Below, one piece after another: positions 7,187 through 14,842 of a stretch of DNA of 34,081 bases. Location: positions 1-34,081 of the forward strand of contig JAFGHD010000088.1 in NCBI GenBank assembly GCA_016939365.1. Direction: 5' to 3'. Within the stretch, counting starts at the first letter, position 1. Every line of letters starts with the position of its first letter. The translations under genes were made by a program, and so were the position numbers. The DNA comes from Bacteroidales bacterium (lineage in GTDB: Bacteria > Bacteroidota > Bacteroidia > Bacteroidales > JAFGHD01). Under the pieces are notes generated by a model. That model saw only the letters and a list, made by a program, of their open reading frames with translations. It did no database searches and had not been told where the DNA came from.

Positions 7187-9679
7187 GTGGATAACCTGCG
7201 AAATATTGCCCACGAAGAATCTTTCGATTACAGATCGATCTTTTTCAAGTTGTACCGATTCTGGTATTTCTTTATCATTACAGTTTTCATCGCCCTTCTC
7301 ATAGCATTTTTGTTCAACAAGTATACCAAACCGATCTATGAGGTTTACACCACCGTTCTGATCAAGGATGATCGGTCAACCATGGATCCCCAATCCCTCA
7401 TCGGTTTTGGATTCAGGAACACACAGCAAAATGTCGAGAATGAAATAGGCAAGCTGAAATCCTATTCACTGGTCAAAACGGTGGTGAAGGCACTGGATTT
7501 GAAAGTCTCATATTTCATTGAGGAGAATTTCATTACCAACGAACTCTACCGTAACTCACCCTTCTTGGTGGAGCTTGATACCAACGTTTTTCAACCAATC
7601 AACCTCAAATTCAAGGTGATCATTCTTTCCGACAGGGAGTTCAAGCTGGAAGCCGAAGGAAAAAGTGTGAAATTATACGATTACCGGAATTACAGGATCG
7701 CCGATCCGAATCTGTTCAGTGAGGAAGTGAACATCAGTATTGACAGCACTTTTTCTTTTGGACAGCGAATCAAGGGGAAATACTTTAATTTCAGGATACT
7801 GCTGGATGAAACCAACAGGCCTGCAAGGTATATCGGAAAAAGCCTCTATTTCATCTTCAATGACATTGATAAGATGACCAGCGGATTCCGCTCATACGAA
7901 ATAGAACCGATTAAGGATGAGTCATCCATTATCAGGATAGCCCTTAAGGGCAATAATGTGTCGAAATCGGTTGATTTCCTCAATAAAATGACAGAGGTTT
8001 ACCTCCGTTTGAATCTGGAAAAGAAGAACAAGATTGCAGAAAACACCATATCATTTATTGATGTCCAGCTGGGCGAAATTTCCGATTCACTCTATTCCGC
8101 TGAAAGCAATCTTCAGGATTTTCGCGCATCCAATAAGATCATGGACATGGATTTCCAGGCTACGCAGCTTTTTGAGTACCTGAAGGATCTGGATAGCCAG
8201 AGAGCTACCCTGCAGGTGAAATCGAAATACTATTCCACCCTCCTGGACTATATCGAGAGCAACAGGGACATTGCTAATGCATTGGTCATTCCCTCGACAC
8301 TGGGAATCGAGGACCCGATCCTGAACGAGCTGACTTCAGAACTTGCCAAATTATATGCGGAAAAGGAAGAAAAATCGTACTTTTCAACCGAACAAAATCC
8401 TACCATTATTGGTTTGTACCAGAAAATTGAAACGACAAAAAGCGTACTTCTTGAGAACATCAGGAATATTATCAAGGCTTCGGATATTTCGCTCAACGAC
8501 ATCAGCCAGCGTATCAGCGAGCTGGAATCCCGGATCAACCAATTACCCCGTACTCAGAGGCTTTTGCTTGGCTTTGAAAGGAAGTTCAAGCTCAGCGATA
8601 ACCTGTTCACATACCTGCAGCAGAAGAGATCAGAGGCACAGATCACCAAGGCTTCCAATGAGCCTGACAACGAAGTGATTGATATTGCAATGGATATGGG
8701 AAGCCCACCGGTTTTTCCGAAGAAGAGTATGAATTACATGATCGCCATTATCCTTGGGATCATTCTCCCGGTAGTATATATTCTCGGGAAAGATTATTTC
8801 AACGACAAGATCATTGAGCGTAAAGATGTGGAGAATATCACCGCTTTTCCCATCATCGGACATGTGATCCACAGCAACAAGGAGGGTAAGCTCGTGGTCT
8901 CCGAATCCCCCAAATCATCCATTGCTGAGTCGTTCAGGTCTATACGTACGAATCTGCAATTCATCGCCAAAGGAAAGGAGAAACAGATCATCCTGATCAC
9001 TTCTGATATGGTCAGTGCAGGAAAGACCTTCTGTTCAATCAACCTGGCTGCGATTTTTGCCATGTATGGTAAAAAAACACTTCTTATGGGTTTCGACCTG
9101 CGAAAGCCAAAAATTTACCAGGATTTTGGCTTGTCCAATTCGGAGGGTATCAGTTCGTTTCTGATCAACAAAAGCAATTTCGAAGATATCTTACAGGCTT
9201 CCCCCATGGAAAATCTCGACATCCTCATGTCAGGGCCGGTTCCACCCAACCCTGCGGAGTTGATCGCCTCAGACCGAACGGCCGAGCTTTTTACACGCCT
9301 GACGGAAATCTACGATTACATTATTATCGACACACCACCAGTCGGTTTGGTCACCGATGCATTCCTGCTGATGAAGTATACGGATTCAAACATTTTTATT
9401 GTCAGGCAGAATTACACCAACAAAAAGATCTTCGCATCCATTATCAATGATGTTGATAAGCGTGGACTGCCCAATATCAGCATCCTGATCAATGACGTGA
9501 AGCTGACGCGTAGTTCATACGGTTACGGTTACGGCTATGGTTACGGTTACGGCTACGGCTACGGCTACGGTTACGGTTACGGCTACGGCTATGGTTACGG
9601 CTACGGCTACGGGTATTATTCTGATGACAAGGAATTTGAAAAAGAGTCCACCATCAGGAGGATATTCAAGAAAACCTGA
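7187..9679 (+). CDS. wzc: Wzc-like polysaccharide copolymerase / BY-family tyrosine kinase with (GY)16 tail
   Basis: The 830-residue protein combines a Wzz chain-length domain and a bacterial tyrosine kinase. TM1 is at about residues 26-44 and a long, partly coiled periplasmic region follows (about 265-460). TM2 is at about 515-534. The cytoplasmic kinase has Walker A SDMVSAGKT (606-614), Walker A' LLMGFDLRKPK and Walker B YIIIDTPPV. The C terminus carries an unbroken Y(GY)16Y run (residues 778-811), the autophosphorylation tail. Wzc cycles between phosphorylated and unphosphorylated oligomers to control chain length and export through Wza. The start is GTG 7187: an in-frame TAA lies immediately upstream and no other early start exists. 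No cognate phosphatase (Wzb/PHP type) is in the window. Confidence 0.94.
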   Translation: MDNLRNIAHEESFDYRSIFFKLYRFWYFFIITVFIALLIAFLFNKYTKPIYEVYTTVLIKDDRSTMDPQSLIGFGFRNTQQNVENEIGKLKSYSLVKTVVKALDLKVSYFIEENFITNELYRNSPFLVELDTNVFQPINLKFKVIILSDREFKLEAEGKSVKLYDYRNYRIADPNLFSEEVNISIDSTFSFGQRIKGKYFNFRILLDETNRPARYIGKSLYFIFNDIDKMTSGFRSYEIEPIKDESSIIRIALKGNNVSKSVDFLNKMTEVYLRLNLEKKNKIAENTISFIDVQLGEISDSLYSAESNLQDFRASNKIMDMDFQATQLFEYLKDLDSQRATLQVKSKYYSTLLDYIESNRDIANALVIPSTLGIEDPILNELTSELAKLYAEKEEKSYFSTEQNPTIIGLYQKIETTKSVLLENIRNIIKASDISLNDISQRISELESRINQLPRTQRLLLGFERKFKLSDNLFTYLQQKRSEAQITKASNEPDNEVIDIAMDMGSPPVFPKKSMNYMIAIILGIILPVVYILGKDYFNDKIIERKDVENITAFPIIGHVIHSNKEGKLVVSESPKSSIAESFRSIRTNLQFIAKGKEKQIILITSDMVSAGKTFCSINLAAIFAMYGKKTLLMGFDLRKPKIYQDFGLSNSEGISSFLINKSNFEDILQASPMENLDILMSGPVPPNPAELIASDRTAELFTRLTEIYDYIIIDTPPVGLVTDAFLLMKYTDSNIFIVRQNYTNKKIFASIINDVDKRGLPNISILINDVKLTRSSYGYGYGYGYGYGYGYGYGYGYGYGYGYGYGYGYYSDDKEFEKESTIRRIFKKT
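9518..9619 (+). repeat. Hexanucleotide tandem repeat (GGYTAY) encoding the Wzc tyrosine tail
   Basis: Sixteen consecutive six-base units run from 9521 to 9616, mostly GGTTAC or GGCTAC with GGCTAT twice and GGGTAT last. They are preceded by TAC (9518) and followed by TAT (9617), so the reading is Y(GY)16Y with 18 tyrosines. Units differ only at the third base of either codon. Because the period is six, gain or loss of units by slippage keeps the frame and changes only the number of tyrosines. Confidence 0.95.
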
Positions 9680-9745
9680 TCAGGCCAGTGGTATCCCAGC
9701 CAGGCTTATCTGGTTTTGTTAATTGCAATGACACTGCCGTAAGGG

Positions 9746-10651
9746 ATGAACAACTATCATATCAATCATTTAAAGGAGCTTGAATCAGAGGCCATTTATA
9801 TCATCCGGGAGGTTGCAGCGCAATTTGAACGACCCGCACTGCTGTTTTCCGGCGGCAAGGATTCCATCGTGATGGTTCATCTGGCACGCAAGGCATTCTG
9901 GCCTGCCCTTCTCCCGTTTCCCTTATTGCACATAGATACCGGCCATAACTTCGAGGAAACCCTTGCCTTCCGGGACCAACTGGTGGAAAAGATCGGGGCG
10001 CGGCTCGTTGTGGGATATGTCCAGGAATCGATCGACAGCGGCAGGGCCGTGGAGGAAACGGGATATTATGCCAGCCGTAATATCCTGCAGACGGTCACGC
10101 TGCTTGACACCATCGCCAGGCATCGTTTTGATGCCGCCATCGGCGGTGGCCGGCGCGACGAGGAAAAGGCCCGTGCCAAGGAGCGGTTTTTCTCCCACCG
10201 GGATGAGTTCGGACAATGGGACCCCAAAAACCAGCGCCCGGAACTGTGGAATATTTTCAACGGCAAAAAGAAGCAGGGCGAACACTTCAGGGTCTTCCCA
10301 CTCAGCAACTGGACCGAAATGGATATCTGGCAATATATTTACCTGGATGGGATTGAGCTGCCGGAGTTGTATTTTACCCATGAACGTGAAGCTTTCAACA
10401 GGGATGGCGTGTGGCTCGCATATGCGCCTTTCATGAAGATGAAACCGGATGAAAAAGTGGAGGTCCTGCGCGTCAGATGCCGCACCATCGGTGATATCAC
10501 CTGTACCGGCCTGACCCTTTCAATGGCTGAAACACTCGAAGATATTATCCGGGAGATAGCTGCCACCCGGGTCACTGAAAGGGGATCAAGGGCCGATGAC
10601 CTCCGTTCGGAATCAGCTATGGAAGACAGAAAACGGGAGGGGTATTTTTAA
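9746..10651 (+). CDS. cysD: Sulfate adenylyltransferase subunit 2
   Basis: The 301-residue PP-loop ATP pyrophosphatase of the PAPS reductase/CysD family carries the SGGKDS motif at residues 35-40 (ALLFSGGKDSIVMVHLA). CysD signature blocks follow: HIDTGHNFEE, GGGRRDEEKARAKERFFS and FRVFPLSNWTEMDIWQYI. With CysN it makes adenosine 5'-phosphosulfate from sulfate and ATP, driven by GTP hydrolysis. The length equals that of proteobacterial CysD. It begins 66 bp after wzc and is followed 11 bp later by cysN, so the pair may be cotranscribed with wza-wzc. No APS kinase, APS/PAPS reductase or sulfotransferase is seen in the window. Confidence 0.95.
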   Translation: MNNYHINHLKELESEAIYIIREVAAQFERPALLFSGGKDSIVMVHLARKAFWPALLPFPLLHIDTGHNFEETLAFRDQLVEKIGARLVVGYVQESIDSGRAVEETGYYASRNILQTVTLLDTIARHRFDAAIGGGRRDEEKARAKERFFSHRDEFGQWDPKNQRPELWNIFNGKKKQGEHFRVFPLSNWTEMDIWQYIYLDGIELPELYFTHEREAFNRDGVWLAYAPFMKMKPDEKVEVLRVRCRTIGDITCTGLTLSMAETLEDIIREIAATRVTERGSRADDLRSESAMEDRKREGYF

Positions 10652-10662
10652 TCCTCAACAGG

Positions 10663-11940
10663 ATGGAGAAACAGTTCTCTTCACAAGCATACCTGGATAT
10701 GGAGCTGTTGCGGTTCACCACAGCAGGAAGTGTGGACGATGGCAAGAGTACGCTCATCGGGAGGTTACTTTATGACAGCAAATCCATCTTCGAGGATCAG
10801 CTCGACGCAGTCAAGCGTGCAAGCCTCCAGCGCGGCAATGAACATATCAACCTGGCCCTGCTGACCGATGGTCTGAGAGCGGAACGGGAACAGGGGATCA
10901 CCATCGACGTGGCCTACCGGTATTTTGCCACCCCCAAACGCAAGTTCATCATCGCTGACACCCCGGGACATATCCAATACACCCGGAACATGGTCACGGG
11001 TGCTTCCACAGCCAATGTGGCCATTATCCTGATCGATGCCCGAAACGGGGTCACGGAACAAACCCACAGGCATGCATATATTGCCTCGCTCCTGCAGATA
11101 CCCCATATGATCATCTGCATCAACAAAATGGACCTGGTAGATTATCAGGAAGATGTGTACGAAGGGATCAAAAAACAATTCAACACCTTTGCCGCCAGGC
11201 TCGAGGTGCGGGATATCCGGTTCGTACCGATCAGTGCACTAAAGGGTGACAATGTGGTCGATCGCTCGAATAGCATGCGATGGTATAACGGCGCCACACT
11301 GCTTCATTTGCTGGAGACAATCCATATCGCCAGCGATCACAATTTCACTGATGCCCGCTTTCCGGTGCAATATGTAATCCGTCCTCAATCCGATCAACAT
11401 CATGATTTCAGGGGATATGCCGGACGTGTGGCGGGCGGTGTCTTTTCCAAAGGTGATGCCATAACTGTATTACCTTCAGGTTTCACAAGCAAAATCAAAT
11501 CGATCCATATTTCCGGCCAGGAGATCAATGAAGCATTTCCCCCCCTTTCGGTAACCCTGACACTGGAAGACGATATCGATGTGGGCAGAGGAGACATGAT
11601 CGTCAGGGAAAATAACCTTCCCCTGACCGGCCAGGATATCGATCTGATGATGTGCTGGATGAGTGAAAGACCGTTGAATACACAGACCAGATATATCCTG
11701 ATGCACACCACGCGCGAGGCAAGGTGTCTGATCAGGGAGGTTTCCTACAAGGTGAACGTCAATACCATCGAAAGGATTCCTGACGATGTGCAGGTCAGGC
11801 TCAACGATATCGCCCGGTTGAGGATCAGGACCACCCAGCCCCTGTTTTTTGATCCCTACAGGAAAAACAGGAAAACAGGAAGCCTGGTCATCATAGATGA
11901 GGCCAGCAACAATACAGTAGGCGTTGGTATGATCATCTGA
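10663..11940 (+). CDS. cysN: Sulfate adenylyltransferase subunit 1 (GTPase)
   Basis: The 425-residue translation-factor-like GTPase has its P-loop at AGSVDDGKST (residues 21-30), a switch region around EREQGITIDVAYRYF, the G3 motif DTPGH (99-103) and the G4 motif NKMD (154-157). EF-Tu-like beta-barrel domains II and III follow. It is the regulatory GTPase of ATP sulfurylase and pairs with the adjacent CysD. It is somewhat shorter than E. coli CysN and has no C-terminal APS-kinase domain, so it is not a CysNC/NodQ fusion. Sulfate activation next to wza-wzc suggests the cluster may supply sulfate for polysaccharide sulfation, but ordinary sulfur assimilation is equally possible. Confidence 0.95.
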   Translation: MEKQFSSQAYLDMELLRFTTAGSVDDGKSTLIGRLLYDSKSIFEDQLDAVKRASLQRGNEHINLALLTDGLRAEREQGITIDVAYRYFATPKRKFIIADTPGHIQYTRNMVTGASTANVAIILIDARNGVTEQTHRHAYIASLLQIPHMIICINKMDLVDYQEDVYEGIKKQFNTFAARLEVRDIRFVPISALKGDNVVDRSNSMRWYNGATLLHLLETIHIASDHNFTDARFPVQYVIRPQSDQHHDFRGYAGRVAGGVFSKGDAITVLPSGFTSKIKSIHISGQEINEAFPPLSVTLTLEDDIDVGRGDMIVRENNLPLTGQDIDLMMCWMSERPLNTQTRYILMHTTREARCLIREVSYKVNVNTIERIPDDVQVRLNDIARLRIRTTQPLFFDPYRKNRKTGSLVIIDEASNNTVGVGMII

Positions 11941-11984
11941 AGCTTTATGCAGGCAAGCCCTGAAATTGTTATCAGAGAGTTTTT

Positions 11985-11992
11985 TATATTTG
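11985..11992 (+). promoter_or_regulatory. Candidate Bacteroidota -7 box for the Dlt-like module
   Basis: TATATTTG matches TAnnTTTG and lies in the 109-base gap between cysN and the adenylating enzyme, 58 bases before ATG 12050. No good -33 TTTG is seen at the usual spacing. It is followed immediately by GGCCCCCTG, nearly the same bases as after the wza -7 box. Confidence 0.45.
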
Positions 11993-12049
11993 GCCCCCTG
12001 ATTATTTTTTCATCGGTACCGTTATCAATACAGGGTGGGAAAAACATTC

Positions 12050-13552
12050 ATGATGCTGTTGGAACAGATCATAAAGGCCTGTGAATCCTTTTCGGAAAGA
12101 AACGCTTTCTTTACAGGAGAGCAGTATTACACATACCGTGAATTCGCTGCCGCCATTGCAGCCGTTGTGGAACAGGTTCATGAAAGGAACAGCCTCATTG
12201 GTCTCATTTCCGAAGATGATTTCGCAACCTATGCGTCTCTTTTCGGGATTCTTTTTTCGGGCAACGGATTTGTTCCGATCAATCCGGACAGTCCCCCGGA
12301 AAGAAACCTGCAGATCATCAGACAGGCGGGTATCCGTACCATTCTCTCCAGCCGGCCTTTCAAATCACAAAATGAGCTGGTTGAAGTCGGTTTACGATGT
12401 GTCTTTACAGGCAACCTGCCCCCGGCAAAAACCGTTCCTGCACTCCCGGGAGTGTCTGAAGAGAGCACGGCCTATATAATATTCACCTCCGGCAGCACAG
12501 GCATTCCCAAAGGGGTTCCCATCACCCGGAAGAACATCAGCGCTTTCATCAATGCTTTCTTTGACTATTTCGGGAATATTGATGAAAGGGACAGCTTTCT
12601 TCAAATGTATGACCTGACTTTTGATGCTTCGGTCATGCATTACCTTCCCGCCCTGTGCCGGGGAGCTTGTGTTTATACCGTACCAAGGCATGAGATCAAA
12701 TACCTTTACGCTTACAAGCTGCTTTCTGAGCACCCCATTTCCTTTTCTCTTCTGATGCCCTCCACGCTTAACTATCTGCGGCCCTACTTCAAAAAAATCC
12801 GACTGAACGACCTTCGTTATTCCCTTTTCGGTGGTGAAGCCGTTTTTCAGCAAATCATTCAGGAATGGTCGGACTGTGTACCTAACGCAAGAATATTCAA
12901 TGCTTACGGCCCAACAGAAGCCAGCATTTTCTTTATGATCTATGAATGGGATCCCGCAAAGAGCGGAAGAAAAGCCTTCAACGGAATGGTTCCGATCGGC
13001 AAACCCATGAAAGATACTGTAGTAGCCCTGGTTGATGAAAACCTGAACCCTGTCACCGGTAAGGGTGCCACAGGTGAGCTAGTCATGGCCGGGCCTCAGC
13101 TCACTCCAGGATATCTCAATCAGCCCGGGAAAAACCGCGAAACCTTCTTTACCATGGAATATCAGGGAGAATCCGGAAGGTTCTACCGTACCGGGGATCT
13201 GGCCTTTAAAGATGAAGAAGGTGATTATATGTTTTGTGGCCGGGCCGACAATCAGGTTCAGATCCAGGGTTTCCGCGTGGAACTGGGTGAGATTGAACAT
13301 CATGCCAGGAAATTCACAAAGATACCCAATGTGGCAGCGGTCGCTTTCCAGAATGAAGTAGGCAGTGTTCAGATACACCTGTTCCTTGAGTCCTACAGCG
13401 GAAAGAAAAAAGAGGTGAACGAATACCTGAAAGCAAAGCTGCCTTCATATATGATCCCGGCAGGGATAAGCAGCCTGGAGCAGTTACCCGTGAGCAGCAA
13501 CGGAAAAATCGACCGGAAAGCACTTGCACGATTGGCTGAAAATCTTCATTGA
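12050..13552 (+). CDS. DltA-like amino-acid adenylating enzyme (carrier-protein ligase)
   Basis: The 500-residue stand-alone adenylation domain shows the ANL core motifs in order: A3 TSGSTGIPKG (146-155), A4 FDASVM (191-196), A5 NAYGPTEAS (284-292), A7 YRTGD (379-383), A8 GRADNQVQIQGFRVEL and A10 NGKIDRK with the catalytic lysine near 486. Length and layout fit DltA (~500 residues), and the FDxSVM pocket motif resembles that of D-alanine:carrier ligases. It would activate a small amino acid as the adenylate and load it on the carrier protein encoded at 14499. A GTG at 12035 is possible, but ATG 12050 gives a normal N terminus. The order adenylase, GNAT, carrier, MBOAT, SGNH suggests a Dlt-like surface modification. 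The substrate cannot be fixed from the sequence; another amino acid or acyl acid is possible. Confidence 0.82.
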   Translation: MMLLEQIIKACESFSERNAFFTGEQYYTYREFAAAIAAVVEQVHERNSLIGLISEDDFATYASLFGILFSGNGFVPINPDSPPERNLQIIRQAGIRTILSSRPFKSQNELVEVGLRCVFTGNLPPAKTVPALPGVSEESTAYIIFTSGSTGIPKGVPITRKNISAFINAFFDYFGNIDERDSFLQMYDLTFDASVMHYLPALCRGACVYTVPRHEIKYLYAYKLLSEHPISFSLLMPSTLNYLRPYFKKIRLNDLRYSLFGGEAVFQQIIQEWSDCVPNARIFNAYGPTEASIFFMIYEWDPAKSGRKAFNGMVPIGKPMKDTVVALVDENLNPVTGKGATGELVMAGPQLTPGYLNQPGKNRETFFTMEYQGESGRFYRTGDLAFKDEEGDYMFCGRADNQVQIQGFRVELGEIEHHARKFTKIPNVAAVAFQNEVGSVQIHLFLESYSGKKKEVNEYLKAKLPSYMIPAGISSLEQLPVSSNGKIDRKALARLAENLH

Positions 13553-13556
13553 ACGG

Positions 13557-14363
13557 ATGACAAACGAAAAATATTCAGACGTCTGCAAGGAATCCATTCT
13601 GGGAGTGGAAGAGAATCTGTATGACCTGTATATCCAAATGGGCAAAATCTCCAATAGAATCCTCCATGTTGCAGAAGATATCAGCTGGGTGAACTGCAGG
13701 CCAACAGCCTGGCCTAACTTTATTTTCAATCCCCTGATTCCGGAATCATCAGCCCGGGAAAGGGTCGGGTGGATTTGTGACCAGATCAGGAAAAAAATTG
13801 CACCCCCGTTCTGGCTCACCAGTCCGAAAACGAAACCAGATGGTCTCGCGATTTTAATGGAGGAGCAGGGGATGCGTGTCATTGCCGAATGGCCCGGCAT
13901 TGTGATGGACAGCAACAACATCCATGACTACGACAGGCCATTGGACTATATAACAATTCCGGTAACCCACCATAGTGAACTGGAACCATGGCTGAAAATT
14001 GCCAGCAGGGTGTTGTTCAACAACGGATTGCTCGAAACAGAAATATTTGAAAAACTGATCCCTGATCCACGCTTTGATCTCTTTCTCGGATTGCTGGATG
14101 ATAAGCCGGTGGCCAGTGAAATGAACTACTATGCCGCTGGGGTCAATGGAATGTATATGGGTGCCACTCTTCCTGAATACCGTAAAATGGGCATCGGCAA
14201 AGCCATAGTATACGATGCCGCCATATCCGGACGTGAAAAAGGGTTTCCGATTGCTATTGCCCAGTCATCCGTGATGGGATTACCATCATGGAAAAAACTG
14301 GGATTCAACTTGCATTACAATATGTATCTCTGGTGGATGGTTGGAAAGGAATTCAAACAGTGA
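13557..14363 (+). CDS. GNAT-family N-acyltransferase inside the Dlt-like module
   Basis: The 268-residue protein starts 4 bp after the adenylase stop. Its C-terminal third is a GNAT domain: beta-strand NGMYMGATLPEYR, then the acyl-CoA pyrophosphate loop KMGIGKAIVYDA (R/Q-x-x-G-x-G/A type), then the closing segment PSWKKLGF. The first ~150 residues are poorly recognised and may be a degenerate second GNAT lobe. GNATs transfer acyl groups from CoA, and sometimes aminoacyl groups from a carrier, to amines. Tight coupling to the adenylase suggests it acts on the activated amino acid, for example N-acylating it on the carrier, or transfers it. An alternative TTG start at 13524 would overlap the previous gene by 29 bp and is less likely. 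No dlt operon of the classic type includes such a gene. Confidence 0.7.
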   Translation: MTNEKYSDVCKESILGVEENLYDLYIQMGKISNRILHVAEDISWVNCRPTAWPNFIFNPLIPESSARERVGWICDQIRKKIAPPFWLTSPKTKPDGLAILMEEQGMRVIAEWPGIVMDSNNIHDYDRPLDYITIPVTHHSELEPWLKIASRVLFNNGLLETEIFEKLIPDPRFDLFLGLLDDKPVASEMNYYAAGVNGMYMGATLPEYRKMGIGKAIVYDAAISGREKGFPIAIAQSSVMGLPSWKKLGFNLHYNMYLWWMVGKEFKQ

Positions 14364-14382
14364 ACTGACCTGTTGCGGCGAG

Positions 14383-14434
14383 TCGGAAGTGGTCATCTTT
14401 GACTGAAACCGGAACAACCGCACCAGGCTTCCGA
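14383..14434 (+). other. Inverted repeat before the carrier-protein gene
   Basis: TCGGAAG (14383-14389) pairs exactly with CTTCCGA (14428-14434) across a 38-base loop, in the 135-base gap ahead of the carrier-protein gene. A seven-base match is only modestly above chance. No promoter box of the TAnnTTTG type is seen in this gap. Confidence 0.2.
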
Positions 14435-14498
14435 AAACCATAGAGGAAGCAATAGGGAAAATGGAAGAAACTGATTATTAATCCAACGATACTTCATT

Positions 14499-14741
14499 AT
14501 GGAATTAGCAGAAATCTTCAAGCAGGTAAACGAGATATTCAAGGATATCTTCGAAGAGGATGACATCGTGATTGAGGCGGAAACTTCTGCAAAGGATATT
14601 GACGGATGGGACTCTCTCACCCATATGCAGATGATCACAGCAGTTGAGAAACACTTCAAGATTAAATTCGAGCTGAATGAAATCCTGAATTTCAAAAACG
14701 CCGGAGACATGTGCAGGCTGATACAAACCAAGCTCGGATGA
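14499..14741 (+). CDS. Acyl/aminoacyl carrier protein (DltC-like)
   Basis: This 80-residue acidic helical protein has the phosphopantetheine attachment motif GWDSLTHMQ, with the modified serine at residue 39. Family knowledge: apo-carrier proteins are primed by a phosphopantetheinyl transferase and carry the substrate as a thioester. Size, the D-S-L motif and the position between an adenylating enzyme and an MBOAT protein all match DltC. The housekeeping fatty-acid ACP usually lies by fabF, so this looks like a dedicated carrier. Spacers of 135 and 101 bases flank it, both wider than elsewhere in the module and each holding a short inverted repeat. This may allow the carrier to be expressed at a different level. 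Confidence 0.88.
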   Translation: MELAEIFKQVNEIFKDIFEEDDIVIEAETSAKDIDGWDSLTHMQMITAVEKHFKIKFELNEILNFKNAGDMCRLIQTKLG

Positions 14742-14780
14742 TGATTCCTGAAGGATTCAGTAATTGAATTTCATGGGCAG

Positions 14781-14803
14781 GGAATGAAACGGGCACTCAT
14801 TCC
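14781..14803 (+). other. Short hairpin between the carrier protein and the MBOAT gene
   Basis: GGAATGA (14781-14787) pairs exactly with TCATTCC (14797-14803) around a nine-base loop, 39 bases before the MBOAT start. No U-run follows, so it is not a typical terminator. It could stabilise or process the upstream carrier-protein mRNA. Confidence 0.3.
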
Positions 14804-14842
14804 GGTATGAAAGTCTTTGCTCAACAGATAATCTGACAGGAA

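Noticed and set aside
9518-9619. Tandem repeat considered as a CRISPR or intergenic satellite.
   Set aside because: The unit is six bases, has no spacers, and is in frame within wzc.
9537-9722. Open frame of 61 codons with a Thr-Ala/Val-Thr repeat (+1 frame of the Wzc tail).
   Set aside because: It is the hexanucleotide repeat read out of frame; it lies within wzc and has no independent start context.
13524-13556. Upstream TTG start for the GNAT gene.
   Set aside because: It would overlap the adenylase by 29 bases; ATG 13557, 4 bp after its stop, is a better start.
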